A stretch of DNA of 54,787 nucleotides from Nemertoderma westbladi (lineage: Eukaryota > Xenacoelomorpha > Nemertodermatida > Nemertodermatidae). Under the pieces are notes generated by a model. The model saw nothing but the letters and a program-made list of their open reading frames with translations. It did no database searches and had not been told where the DNA came from. Position numbers and translations under genes: made by a program. Shown here in pieces: positions 17,611-29,800 of this stretch; the stretch's first letter is position 1, and each line of letters begins with the position of its first letter. The stretch covers positions 1-54,787 of the forward strand of contig JAUCBJ010003134.1 in the NCBI GenBank assembly GCA_032718475.1, given 5' to 3'.

Positions 17611-19660
17611 CCAGTCTCTTTTCCCTCCTTTCAGTGTTTTTAGATTCCTCTGGCTGCCAGCCAGTCTCTATTCCCTCCTTTCAGTGTTTTTAGATTCCTC
17701 TGGCTGCCAGCCAGTCTCTATTCCCTCCTTTCAGTGTTTTTAGATTCCTCTGGCTGCCAGCCAGTCTCTATTCCCTCCTTTCAGTGTTTTTAGATTCCTC
17801 TGGCTGCCAGCCAGTCTCTATTCCCTCCTTTCAGTGTTTTTAGATTCCTCTGGCTGCCAGCCAGTCTCTATTCCCTCCTTTCAGTGTTTTTAGATTCCTC
17901 TGGCTGCCATCCAGTCTCTATTCCCTCCTTTCAGTGTTTTTAGATTCCTCTGGCTGCCAGCCAGTCTCTATTCCCTCCTTTCAGTGTTTTTAGATTCCTC
18001 TGGCTGCCAGCCAGTCTCTATTCCCTCCTTTCAGTGTTTTTAGATTCCTCTGGCTGCCAGCCAGTCTCTATTCCCTCCTTTCAGTGTTTTTAGATTCCTC
18101 TGGCTGCCAGCCAGTCTCTATTCCCTCCTTTCAGTGTTTTTAGATTCCTCTGGCTGCCATCCAGTCTCTATTCCCTCCTTTCAGTGTTTTTAGATTCCTC
18201 TGGCTGCCAGCCAGTCTCTATTCCCTCCTTTCAGTGTTTTTAGATTCCTCTGGCTGCCAGCCAGTCTCTATTCCCTCCTTTCAGTGTTTTTAGATTCCTC
18301 TGGCTGCCAGCCAGTCTCTATTCCCTCCTTTCAGTGTTTTTAGATTCCTCTGGTTGCCAGCCAGTCTCTATTCCCTCCTTTCAGTGTTTTTAGATTCCTC
18401 TGGCTGCCATCCAGTCTCTATTCCCTCCTTTCAGTGTTTTTAGATTCCTCTGGCTGCCAGCCAGTCTCTATTCCCTCCTTTCAGTGTTTTTAGATTCCTC
18501 TGGCTGCCATCCAGTCTCTATTCCCTCCTTTCAGTGTTTTTAGATTCCTCTGGCTGCCAGCCAGTCTCTATTCCCTCCTTTCAGTGTTTTTAGATTCCTC
18601 TGGCTGCCAGCCAGTCTCTATTCCCTCCTTTCAGTGTTTTTAGATTCCTCTGGCTGCCAGCCAGTCTCTATTCCCTCCTTTCAGTGTTTTTAGATTCCTC
18701 TGGCTGCCAGCCAGTCTCTATTCCCTCCTTTCAGTGTTTTTAGATTCCTCTGGCTGCCAGCCAGTCTCTATTCCCTCCTTTCAGTGTTTTTAGATTCCTC
18801 TGGCTGCCAGCCAGTCTCTATTCCCTCCTTTCAGTGTTTTTAGATTCCTCTGGCTGCCAGCCAGTCTCTATTCCCTCCTTTCAGTGTTTTTAGATTCCTC
18901 TGGCTGCCAGCCAGTCTCTATTCCCTCCTTTCAGTGTTTTTAGATTCCTCTGGCTGCCAGCCAGTCTCTATTCCCTCCTTTCAGTGTTTTTAGATTCCTC
19001 TGGTTGCCAGCCAGTCTCTATTCCCTCCTTTCAGTGTTTTTAGATTCCTCTGGCTGCCAGCCAGTCTCTATTCCCTCCTTTCAGTGTTTTTAGATTCCTC
19101 TGGCTGCCAGCCAGTCTCTATTCCCTCCTTTCAGTGTTTTTAGATTCCTCTGGTTGCCAGCCAGTCTCTATTCCCTCCTTTCAGTGTTTTCAGATTCCTC
19201 TGGCTGCCAGCCAGTCTCTTTTCCCTCCTTTCAGTGTTTTTAGATTCCTCTGGTTGCCAGCCAGTCTCTATTCCCTCCTTTCAGTGTTTTTAGATTCCTC
19301 TGGCTGCCAGCCAGTCTCTATTCCCTCCTTTCAGTGTTTTTAGATTCCTCTGGCTGCCAGCCAGTCTCTATTCCCTCCTTTCAGTGTTTTTAGATTCCTC
19401 TGGCTGCCAGCCAGTCTCTATTCCCTCCTTTCAGTGTTTTTAGATTCCTCTGGCTGCCAGCCAGTCTCTATTCCCTCCTTTCAGTGTTTTTAGATTCCTC
19501 TGGCTGCCAGCCAGTCTCTATTCCCTCCTTTCAGTGTTTTTAGATTCCTCTGGCTGCCAGCCAGTCTCTATTCCCTCCTTTCAGTGTTTTTAGATTCCTC
19601 TGGCTGCCATCCAGTCTCTATTCCCTCCTTTCAGTGTTTTTAGATTCCTCTGGCTTCCAG
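17611..19660. repeat. 50-bp minisatellite, 41 copies
   Basis: Forty-one uninterrupted 50-bp units run from CCAGTCTCTATTCCCTCCTT to CTCTGGCTGCCAG. Variation is minimal: GCCAT for GCCAG in several units, TGGTTGCC in four, single changes in the first and near 19190. Homogeneity means recent amplification or active homogenisation. A pyrimidine tract ending TTTCAG lies in every unit, so transcription in the + sense would present many cryptic acceptor-like sites. The period is not a multiple of three and there is no stable coding frame. Confidence 0.98.
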
Positions 19661-19700
19661 CTTCGCGTCCTGAATAAATACATGTTCCAGAAGTCTTGGC

Positions 19701-20359
19701 CTTCGTGCACAAATGTAATTTGTCTTTTTAAATGTAAATTATAAATCAGCATTAAAGATTAGCTAAAGTTTGTGGATTTTCCGATATTTAAGATAATAAT
19801 GATGATTTAAATAGAACCTTTCTGATTCAATTTACTCACGAGTACTCGGCGCAAGATGTAACTTTTAAAGGCTCATATATATATATCAGCTGTTTTATGA
19901 ATAAATTCATACATATTTGGAATCCTTGCAGGGCCAGCTTTCTATCAGTACAAACAAGTCAATATAAGGTTGAAGAATAAATGCAATGAATGGGAGAATG
20001 GGAGAACTGGTGCAATATCACCGGAGTCACCTTTTTCAAACGCTTGTAGCTAAAGATTGAAAGCTAAATCAAAAATTATTTGTTTTTAATTTTTTTTTTA
20101 TTTAATCTAGAGCAGATTTCTATCAAGTCCAAATTTGAAAACCTTTCAGTCAAATCTCTTTTACTAGTCGAGATCTGGCTGTTTGTCCGTTTGAAAGTTT
20201 GTCTCACCGTCAGCATGTCTGTCTGTCAATGAAAAGCCTACTATCTATCTCAAAAATTCCCTATATTGGTTGACTGAACAAGATACGCAATACGTATCTC
20301 ATTATGCCTCATGATAGCCCCTCGTCAAAGAGTCAACCCCACCGACTAGCGGCATTGTT
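19701..20359. other. Unassigned, with a GTCTGTC-rich dispersed repeat
   Basis: The stretch near 20090-20240 (GTTTGTCCGT, CATGTCTGTCTGTC) resembles the region at 24280-24350, suggesting a dispersed repeat. No gene is visible. Confidence 0.35.
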
Positions 20360-20818
20360 AACTAGCGGCAGGTTACAGAGGCATGTAGATATAAAGAAAA
20401 CAATAAACGATAGTTAACATGTGTTACTACAAGATTATGCAGGTTAGTAAAGGAGCAGGTTACAGACGTGTGTAGATTGAACCAAAACAATAAACGATAG
20501 TTAACTCGTGATAGAAAATTATGCAGGTTAGTAAAGTAACTGGTTATTGAGGCGGGTAGACATAACCAAAACAATAAACAATAGTTAACATGTATTACAC
20601 AATTACGCAATTAGTAAAGAAGCAGGTTACAGGGGTGGGTAGATAGAACCAAAACAATAAACGACAATAAACACATGATACAAGATTATGCAGGTTAGTA
20701 AAGGAGCAGGTTACAGGGGCATATAGATAGGATAGAACCAAAACAATAAACGATAGTTAACATGTGTTACTACAAGAGAAAGATACTCGTGTCACATGCT
20801 TATGCAGGTTAGTAAATA
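20360..20818. repeat. Array related to the ~68-bp module
   Basis: Five to six diverged units carry GGAGCAGGTTACAG and AACCAAAACAATAAACGATA, separated by a unit-specific segment TATGCAGGTTAGTAAA. The same module (without that segment) builds the array at 26850-31466. The period here is near 85-100 bp. Confidence 0.85.
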
Positions 20819-21009
20819 TGCGAAGGTCGCGGGGACCTTTATAGTAGTAATACTAATATATAAAACCAAATATTCAATAATAATCAGTCAGGCTGATGTA
20901 TTATGGCCGATACATTATATGAAGATATTGCAGTCAATATCATGACAGTAGTGTCATGTAGGCCTATATATTTGATACTGAAAGTAAAGTGAAAGTAAGT
21001 ACCGTTTCG
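20819..21009. other. Spacer
   Basis: No feature is visible. Confidence 0.3.
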
Positions 21010-21950
21010 ACCTATGACAGTATCTCGGTAGTAATGTCCCTAGATGGGGCGAGCCACGAGGGAGGGGAGTCCGTATCAGTACATCCCCCTTCTAGCTCTG
21101 AGATTTTCTCGGAGTTCTCATCAGAGTTTTTCGGGTGGGTGCCGATTCCTGGATTTTTAAGATCGGCATTGACCCCATGTGACAGTTTTGCGTGGATGAT
21201 TGTCGGCTGAGTGTTTCTGCAGTAGAGTTTTTTCGCCACCTTGGATGATCGAGGTGTCATACAGGAGGAACCGGTGCGGCGGTTGCGTTGAAGGACGCGC
21301 CCGGAAGCCATTCGTACCATGTACCGACGATTTGGTCCGACTTCGACAATCGTCTCGGTTTTGTCCCAGCGGTTGGTTGATGGGTTCTGAATGCGAACTG
21401 GGTTTCCAACAGTCAGTGGGTCGAGCGTCTTGGAGCCCTTATTGTATTGAGCTAGCGCTTTATCTTGGAATTCTGGGACCTTGGAATCCTTGGAATCCAA
21501 CTGGTTGCGGACTTTCTGATGGTCTGAGCGGAATGCGCGGCTGTGTGCATGGACCAGTGTGCGCGTCTGGTGGCCGGAGAGGATTTCGGCAGGTGATTTC
21601 CCTTGAGCCAAGGGCGAGTTCCATAACTCCATTAGTCCCTCCTTGAATGCATTGGAGGTCGTTGATCCGCCGACCTTTGTGCGGAGTGTTTTAAGTGCTT
21701 TGACCGCACTCTCTGCATATCCGTTGCTCTGAGCATATTCTGGCAAAGAGGGGCCCCATGTAACGCCGTAATCACGTAGGAAGTCATGGAGGGCGGAGCC
21801 TCAGAATTGAGTTCCCCCATCGCTGCGGTATCGGGTTGGAATGCCGAAATGCACGAAAACATCACAGAGGCACTCGACTGTTTTCGTGGAAGTTGGTGGA
21901 TTGTTGAATGTGTATATCTCTGGCCAACCAGAGTAACAGTCAGCAATAGC
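21010..21950 (-). pseudogene. Ty3/gypsy integrase, core and C-terminus
   Basis: On the minus strand the core reads DCYSGWPEIY, then RSDGGTQF, then SNGYAESAVKAL. The second Asp (codon 21819-21821) and the Glu (21711-21713) are 35 residues apart, the D-D-35-E spacing of retroelement integrases. A stop directly after TQF breaks the core. From 21746 the frame runs 244 codons to 21012 and includes RYMVRMASGRVLQRNRRTG, typical of the segment after the core. The tail is Ser/Asp-rich. Confidence 0.88.
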
Positions 21951-22081
21951 CAGGTAATGTTTCATTCAATGCGAAAAAATCGCCCGAAACATCCTCGAAA
22001 GGTCGATTGCTGGAGGATCTTGTATGATCGGTTTCTTTGGGAGGTTTGATTGGTGGGAGAGGCAAGCGCTGCCACCCTGAA

Positions 22082-22576
22082 CTAGTTGCCGCACTTCGTT
22101 GGAGATACCCGGCCAATATAACGCCTGCCGGGTTTGTCGCAATGTCTTTTCGATCCCTTGGTGGGATGCGTGGATCCGATTAAGGGTTTCTTTCCGTGTC
22201 GCCTTGGGAATAATGAGATGGTGTCCATATAGGGCGAGGCCCCCATCAGTTGTAAGTTCGATGCGGATGAACCAATATGGCCCGGGTTAGTGCGGGTCTC
22301 AGTGGGGAATCCTGATTCGATTGCGTTGATAAATTGTTTATAGACCGGATCGTTTAGAGCCTTTTCGGTTAGTGATTTCAAGTGTGGGTCGCTAAGGTGT
22401 GATATCGACTGAGTGTCTGTGGGTTCCGCAATCTCGGCGAATTTCTGTAGCGTGAGTGCATGCAGAAAGTGGGTCATCTCGCCATCGTCCGTGACGTCGT
22501 CTGGGGTAGGGTCGTCGAGAGGGGAGCGAGATAACGCATCGGAAATTCGGTGATCCTTGCCCTTTTTCCATATCAT
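22082..22576 (-). pseudogene. Ty3/gypsy linker between RNase H and integrase
   Basis: The frame opens with GKDHRISDALSRSPLDDP, a recognisable motif between RNase H and the integrase zinc finger in Ty3/gypsy pol. The following zinc-binding region is degraded. Confidence 0.75.
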
Positions 22577-22605
22577 TGTAAAATAGTATGGTATAAGTTT
22601 AGACT

Positions 22606-22990
22606 TTAGTTGTTGTAGTCTCGTATATTGTCTGTGTCATTTATCATATAGCGACCAATAATCATCACCAGTGGTTGGCGATTGGCAACCAGGGTGTTTG
22701 TGGCGAGGCCAAGCAAATATATTCTACATTTTTGGGTGGCCCAGACTGTGGCTAAGATTTCGAGTTCGACCATCGCGTATCGGGATTCAGTCGAGGAAAC
22801 GAAACGTGAACTGCATTCGACCAACTTCCAGTTGTCACCTTGTTTTTGGAGGAGAGCGTAGCCTAGCCCGTTCTTCCTGGAAGCGTCTGTTTGGAGAACA
22901 GTATGGACAGAGAGATCATGATCTTCTTAGTATGTTCAAATGTGTGATCATGATCGTCGATCCAGTGATATGGGTTCTTATGACTAAGAA
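22606..22990 (-). pseudogene. Ty3/gypsy RNase H remnant
   Basis: The minus strand reads [19 protein letters not shown] then [17 protein letters not shown], matching the S-R-x-L...T-E-x-x-Y...E-x-L-A pattern of gypsy RNase H. Upstream sequence to about 22990 is broken. Confidence 0.78.
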
Positions 22991-23132
22991 GTGGGCGGAG
23001 TGGTGTTAGGGCTGATGCAATCTCGGTAGAGAATGGAGCTAACTGTTCGATGAGGCTGATAAAACTTCTCAGTTCAGTGAGAGTTGTTGGGCGAGGGAAC
23101 TCTGCGATTGCCTTAACTTTGGCGGGGTCAGC

Positions 23133-23663
23133 TCAAATTCCGTCGGGTACCAGAATGTATCCCCTAAATTTAACATTCAGGTGGGCCAGCTGTACCTTGT
23201 CGGGGTGGAGTTTAATACCGCGCTCCCGGCACTGCTGCAGGAATTCTCTCACATTGTGGAGATGTTCCTCTAATGTATCACTATAGATTAAAAAGTCGTC
23301 GACAATCTTGGAAGTATTTTTGAGTCCGTGAATAGCGTCGTCTCCTCCGCAGTTGTATTCATCGCCAGTCGAGATAAGTCCCATAGCACTCCTGAAATGG
23401 ATGTATCGGCCACACGGTGTCACGAACGTTGTCAGTAGCTGTGAAGGAGGATCGAGTGGGATCTGCCAGTAGCCGGATGATGCATCAAATACTGAAAAGT
23501 ATTTGGCAGAATTCGAGATCTCGCTGACAACGTCTCGCAGGTTTGGAGCAGGATACTTGAGCAGGAGCAAGGACGCTTGATTTGTTGTTTTAAGTTCCGC
23601 AGGTCTATGCAGAGCCGCAGCTTTCCGCTCGGTTTGCGAGTCACCATGAATGGATGGGCCCAT
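23133..23663 (-). pseudogene. Ty3/gypsy reverse transcriptase remnant
   Basis: A 176-codon minus frame includes YFSVFDASSGYWQIPLDP (first catalytic Asp region), then TPCGRYIHFRSAMGL and IVDDFLIYSDTLEEHLHNV (the Y/I-V-D-D box), then GIKLHPDKVQ. These are core palm motifs of a gypsy reverse transcriptase. An adjacent frame shift near 23600 splits it from VTRKPSGKLRLCIDLRNL. Confidence 0.9.
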
Positions 23664-23887
23664 TCCGTTGGCTCTGAGATCCGGGCAATTACTTTGCGTT
23701 TCTCTAAATTGTCTCAGAGTGATTTAACTTCATCGCGTAAGGCGAAGGGGAACAGCCTGGCGCCGTTTACGTGAAATGGCATCACCCCTTCCTTTAACTC
23801 AATATGCATTGCGGGGCCGTCCATCACGTCGAGGGTCTGGGCCTCGTCATCAAACACATCGGAAAATTCTTCCAAGAGTTGGTTAGG

Positions 23888-24150
23888 TTACAGTGGGTAT
23901 ATGGTGTGTATGTATATAGTGGGTATATGGATGATACAGTTAACTGGAAGTTGTTGTGGGAACTTCTTCGAAATTATTCCAAGGTCTTCGATTGTTTTAC
24001 GGGATAAAATCAATCCCTTAATTTCAGGAGAAACAAAGATTTCGGTAGTCGAAGAGGACCCATGGTGCTCGATTCGTGCGGGGAATCGGCCAGTAATTTC
24101 GAGGTGAAGGCCGTCTGCGGCCAACAGGTCGACGGTGCAGCTGGGGGGTA
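23888..24150 (-). pseudogene. Region downstream of a retropepsin
   Basis: The minus frame reads EIFVSPEIKGLILSRKTIED, resembling the segment after the catalytic Asp in gypsy-type proteases. The active site itself was not found. Confidence 0.4.
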
Positions 24151-24775
24151 AGATCCCTTATCTTTCTGAATCTTCTTTTCTTATTTCTTATCTTATCTTT
24201 CTTTTCTATCTTTGCTGAAATTTTTTCACTATGGGGGTTTCCATAGTCGCTGATTTCAATTCTGATGTCAGTTTTCAAATTTGGACAAATTAACTCCGTC
24301 TGTCTCGATGTCTGTAGAAATGTCTGCCTGTCTGTTGGTTTGTCCGTCAAAATATAATAAAAGACGCGAAATATCTAAAAGTTTTGCTTTGGGGGTTTTC
24401 CATGTCGCTGATTTCATTTCCGATGTCAGTTTTGATTTTTGGTTGAATTTTATCTGTCTATTTGTTATATATGATGCAATAGGACCAGCTGGGCAGTAGA
24501 TTAACCATCCACCCCAGGGGATATGTCAGGTATCTCTAATTTATCAAACAAACGGAATAACAGAATCGGAAACTCATATCTCTACATGCAGCACTGGTAA
24601 TAAATAATATTCGGCTCTTTCACATACAAACACAGAGGATGAATAAAAAGTAAACTTAAAATTCACGTCTCATGATTCAAGTATCTTTGTTTTCATTGGA
24701 TAATTTAAATATTCTACGGTAGTATAAGCTACCAGTCTACCGGTGAAGTGGTTAAGCGAAAGCTGATAATACTGT
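24151..24775. other. Unassigned, with two copies of a short motif
   Basis: GGGGGTTTCCATAGTCGCTG (24231) and GGGGGTTTTCCATGTCGCTG (24392) are two diverged copies, each followed by a GATGTCAGTTTT box. No gene is visible. Confidence 0.45.
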
Positions 24776-26844
24776 GGGAAGGTGGATTGGAATGGGGGAA
24801 GATGGGAATGTGGGAAGGTGGATGGGAATGTGAGAAGATGGGAATGTGGGAAGATGGGACTGTGGGAATATGGGAATGTGGGAATGTGGGAAGATGGAAA
24901 TGTGGGAAGATGGGAATGTAGGAAGAAGGGAATGAGGGAAGGTGGGAATGTGGGAATGCGGGAAGATGGAAATGTGGGAATGTGGGAATGTGAGAAGATG
25001 GAAATGTGGGAATGTGGGAATGTGGGAATGTAGGAAGAAGGGAATGAGGGAAGGTGGGAATGTGGGAATGAGGGAAGGTGGGAATGTGGGAATGCGGGAA
25101 GATGGAAATGTGGGAATATGGGAATGTGGGAATGTGGGAAGATGGGAAGGTAGGAATGTGGGATGATGGGAATGTGGGAAGATGGGAATGTGGGAATGTG
25201 GGAAGATGGGAATGTGGGAAGGTGGGAATGTGGGAATGTGGGAAGATGGGAATGTGGGAAGGTGGGAATGTGGGAATATGGGAATGTGGGAAGATGGGAA
25301 TGTTGGAAGGTGGGTGGGAATGTAGGAAGATGGGAATGTGGGAAGGTGGGTGGGAATGTAGGAAGATGGGAATGTGGGAAGGTTGATGGGAATGTGGGAA
25401 GATGGGAATGTGGGAAGGTGGATGGGAATGTGAGAAGATGGGAATGTGGGAAGATGGGACTGTGGGAATATGGGAATGTGGGAATGTGGGAAGATGGAAA
25501 TGTGGGAAGATGGAAATGTGGGAATGTAGGAAGAAGGGAATGCGGGAAGATGGAAATGTGGGAAGGTGGGAATGTGGGAATATGGGAATGTGGGAAGATG
25601 GGAATGTTGGAAGGTGGGTGGGAATGTAGGAAGATGGGAATGTGGGAAGGTGGGTGGGAATGTAGGAAGATGGGAATGTGGGAAGGTTGATGGGAATGTG
25701 GGAAGATGGGAATGTGGGAAGGTGGATGGGAATGTGAGAAGATGGGAATGTGGGAAGGTGGGAATGTGGGAATGTGGGAATATGGGAATGTGGGTGGGAA
25801 GATGGGAATGTGGGAAGGTGGGTGGGAACGTAGGAAGTGAGAATGTGGGAAGGTGGGTGGGAATGTAGGAAGATGGGAATGTGGGAAGGTGAATGGGAAT
25901 GTGGGAAGATGGGAATGCGGGAAGGTGGATGTGAATTTTGGAAGGTGGGCGGGAATGTAGGAAGATGGTTATTTGGGAAGTTGGGTGGGAATGTAGGAAG
26001 ATGGGAATGTGGGTGGGAATGTGGGAAGGTGGGAATGTAGGAAGATGGGAATGTGGTAAGATGGCATGTGGGAAGATGGGAATGTGGGAAGGTGGATGGG
26101 AATTTGGGAAGGTGGGTGGGAATGTAGGAAGATGGGAATGTGGGAAGATGGATGGGAATTGTCGTAAAATTTATACTGTATGTATAACTTTAATTGTGAA
26201 AAAGTATACCATACTTATTCAGTTAGTCTGTAGTTGCTACCGTAATTGTGCACCGGAAGTTCCGGTACCTCTTCTGCTGTATGTATAGGCCTTTTTCTGC
26301 CGTTCAGTTGACAATGTCAGTCAATCTGCATGTGTGCTGTGCACTTCTTCAATGTTAATTACTACCTCTTACTATTTTAAATGTACGTTTTATATGACTA
26401 TGAAGAGAATTAACATTTCTTTTCCCAACGAAACACAACGCAAAACATGGGATTAACATTCCTCAAGACATTACCGTAAACGCCCCCAATCCTCGACAGG
26501 AATGTGGGAAGATGGGAATGCGGAAAGGTGGATGGGAATTTGAGAAGGTGGACTGGACGGGAATGTAGGAAGATGGGAATGTGGGAAGTTGGATGGGAAT
26601 GTGGGAAGGTGGGTGGGAATGAGGAAGATGTGAATATGGGAAGGTGGATGGGAATGTGGGAAGATGGGAATGCGGGAAGGTGTATGGGAATGTGTGAATA
26701 TGGGTGGGAATGTGGGAAGGTGGGTGGGAATGTAGGAAGATGGGAATGTGGGAAGGTGGATGGGAATGTGGGTGGGAATGTAGGAAGACGGAATGTAGGA
26801 AGATGGAATGTAGCGAGATCGGAATGTGGGAAGATGGGAATGTA
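24776..26844. repeat. G-rich array (GGGAATGTGGGAAGAT-type), interrupted once
   Basis: The array mixes 8-bp steps, GGGAATGT, GGGAAGAT and GGGAAGGT, into irregular higher-order patterns. One block of about 300 bases recurs (compare 24801-24900 with 25401-25500). A 339-bp insertion lies at 26160-26498. Open frames (WECGKMGMWEG-type) come from the repeat and are not genes. Confidence 0.95.
26160..26498. mobile_element. 339-bp insertion, possible solo LTR
   Basis: The insert starts TGTCG and ends CGACA, and is flanked by GGAAT on both sides (26155-26159 and 26499-26503). TG...CA ends and a 5-bp repeat fit a solo LTR. Because GGAAT is part of the host array, the flanking match is weak evidence. 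Confidence 0.5.
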
Positions 26845-26849
26845 CGTTA

Positions 26850-29800
26850 TTTTTACCTACAAAAAGAGGGAAAGGAGCAGATTACAGAGGCTGGCTTTTC
26901 TAACCAAAACAATAAACGATATTGTTACCAATTGATGGAGAGGAGATGGTTAAAGAGGCGGGCTTTTCTAACCAAAACAATAAACGATATTGTTACCAAT
27001 TGAGGGAAAGGTACAGGTTACAAGGACGCTCTTTCTAACCAAAACAATAAACGATGTTGTTACCAATTGAGTGAAAGGAGCAGGTTACAGACGCGGGCTT
27101 TTCTAACCAAAACAATAAACGATGTTGTTGCCTACCAATCTAGGGAAAGGAGCAGGTTACCGAGGCGGGCTTTTCTAACCAAAACATTAAACGATATTGT
27201 TACCAATTGATGGAGAGGAGATGGTTAAAGAGGCGGGCTTTTCTAACCAAAACAATAAACGATATTGTTACCAATTGAGGGAAAGGTACAGGTTACAAGG
27301 ACGCTCTTTCTAACCAAAACAATAAACGATGTTGTTACCAATTGAGTGAATGGAGCAGGTTACAGACGCGGGCTTTTCTAACCAAAACAATAAACGATGT
27401 TGTTGCCTACCAATCTAGGGAAAGGAGCAGGTTACAGAGGCGGGCTTTTCTAACCAAAACAATACACGATATTGTTACCAATTGATGGAGAGGAGATGGT
27501 TAAAGAGGCGGGCTTTTCTAACCAAAACAATAAACGATATTGTTACCAATTGAGGGAAAGGTACAGGTTACAAGGACGCTCTTTCTAACCAAAACAATAA
27601 ACGATGTTGTTACCAATTGAGGGAAAGGAGCAGGTTACAGAAGCGGGCTCTTCTAACCAAAACAATAAACGATGTTGTTACCAATTGAGGGAAAGGAGCA
27701 GGTTACAGAGGCGGGCTTTTCTAACCAAAACAATAAACGATATTGTTACCAATTGAGGGAGAGGAGATGGTTAAAGAGGCGGGCTTTTCTAACCAAAACA
27801 ATAAACGATATTGTTACCAATTGAGGGAAAGGTACAGGTTACAAGGACGCTCTTTCTAACCAAAACAATAAACGATGTTGTTACCAATTGAGGGAAAGAG
27901 CAGGTTACAGACGCGGGCTTTTCTAACCAAAACAATAAACGATATTGTTACCAATTGAGGGAAAGGTACAGGTTACATGGACGCTCTTTCTAACCAAAAC
28001 AATAAACGATGTTGTTACCAATTGAGTGAAAGGAGCAGGTTACAGAAGCGGGATTTTCTAACCAAAACAATAAACGATGTTTTTACCAATTGAGGGAAAG
28101 GAGCAGGTTACAGAGGCGGGCTTTTCTAACCAAAACAATAAACGATATTGTTACCAATTGAGGGAAGGGTGCAGGTTACAGAAGCGGGCTTTTCTAACCA
28201 AAACAATAAACGATGTTTTTACCAATTGAGGGAAAGGAGCAGGTTACAGAGGCGGGCTTTTGTAAACGAAACAATAAACGATGTTGTTGCCTACCAATCT
28301 AGGGAAAGGAGTAGGTTACAGAGGCGGGCCTTTCTAACCAAAACAATAAACGATATTGTTACCAATTGAGGGAAGGGTGCAGGTTACAAGGACGCTCTTT
28401 CTAACCAAAACAATAAACTATGTTGTTACCAATTGAGGGAAAGGAGCAGGTTACAGAAGCGGGCTCTTCTAACCAAAACAATAAACGATGTTGTTACCAA
28501 TTGAGGGAAAGGAGCAGGTTACAGAGGCGGGCTTTTCTAACCAAAACAACAAACGATATTGTTACCAATTGATGGAGAGGAGATGGTTAAAGAGGCGGGC
28601 TTTTCTAACCAAAACAATAAACGATATTGTTACCAATTGAGGGAAAGGTACAGGTTACAAGGACGCTCTTTCTAACCAAAACAATAAACGATGTTGTTAC
28701 CAATTGAGGGAAAGGAGCAGGTTACAGACGCGGGCTTTTCTAACCAAAACAATAAACGATATTGTTACCAATTGAGGGAAAGGTACAGGTTACATGGACG
28801 CTCTTTCTAACCAAAACAATAAACGATGTTGTTACCAATTGAGTGAAAGGAGCAGGTTACAGAAGCGGGCTTTTCTAACCAAAACAATAAACGATGTTTT
28901 TACCAATTGAGGGAAAGGAGCAGGTTACAGAGGCGGGCTTTTGTAAACGAAACAATAAACGATGTTGTTGCCTACCAATCTAGGGAAAGGAGTAGGTTAC
29001 AGAGGCGGGCTTTTCTAACCAAAACAATAAACGATATTGTTACCAATTGAGGGAGAGGAGATGGTTAAAGAGGCGGGCTTTTCTAACCAAAACAATAAAC
29101 GATATTGTTACCAATTGAGGGAAGGGTGCAGGTTACAAGGACGCTCTTTCTAACCAAAACAATAAACGATGTTGTTACCAATTGAGTGAAAGGAGCAGGT
29201 TACAGAAGCGGGCTTTTCTAACCAAAACAATAAACGATGTTGTTACCAATTGAGGGAAAGGAGCAGGTTACAGAAGCGGGCTTTTGTAAACGAAACAATA
29301 AACGATGTTGTTGCCTACCAATCTAGGGAAAGGAGCAGGTTACAGAGGCGGGCTTTTCTAACCAAAACAATAAACGATATTGTTACCAATTGAGGGAGAG
29401 GAGATGGTTAAAGAGGCGGGCTTTTCTAACCAAAACAATAAACGATATTGTTACCAATTGAGGGAAAGGTGCAGGTTACAAGGACGCTCTTTCTAACCAA
29501 AACAATAAACGATGTTGTTACCAATTGAGCGAAAGGAGCAGGTTACAGAAGCGGGTTCTTCTAACCAAAACAATAAACGATGTTGTTACCAATTGAGGGA
29601 AAGGAGCAGGTTACAGAGGCGGGCTTTTCTAACCAAAACAATAAACGATATTGTTACCAATTGAGGGAGAGGAGATGGTTAAAGAGGCGGGCTTTTCTAA
29701 CCAAAACAATAAACGATATTGTTACCAATTGAGGGAAAGGTACAGGTTACATGGACGCTCTTTCTAACCAAAACATTAAACGATATTGTTACCAATTGAG

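Larger units (their letters stand above)
15577..19700. mobile_element. Block bounded by ~35-bp imperfect inverted repeats
   Basis: At 15577-15612 the + strand reads TTCTAGAACATAGTATTTAT followed by TCAGGACGTGAAG. At 19663-19700 the complement appears as CGTCCTGAATAAATACATG followed by TTCCAGAAG. The pair brackets 4.1 kb containing the TTAA element and the 50-bp array. It may be a large DNA element, or two opposite copies of one dispersed repeat. No transposase is inside and no target duplication was resolved. Confidence 0.45.
21010..24150 (-). mobile_element. Decayed Ty3/gypsy-type LTR retrotransposon pol
   Basis: Read from 24150 down to 21010, the minus strand gives protease-downstream sequence, reverse transcriptase, RNase H, an integrase zinc-binding/linker segment, an integrase core and a C-terminal segment, the Ty3/gypsy order. 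Each part lies in a different frame or is broken by stops. No LTRs were identified at either edge. It is non-functional as it stands. Confidence 0.9.

Noticed and set aside
17611-19660. CRISPR-like array
   Set aside because: There are no unique spacers between units, no cas genes, and the genome is animal.
24782-26935. Many WECGKMGMWEG-type open frames
   Set aside because: They arise from the G-rich satellite; different frames give equivalent proteins and frames shift with unit length.
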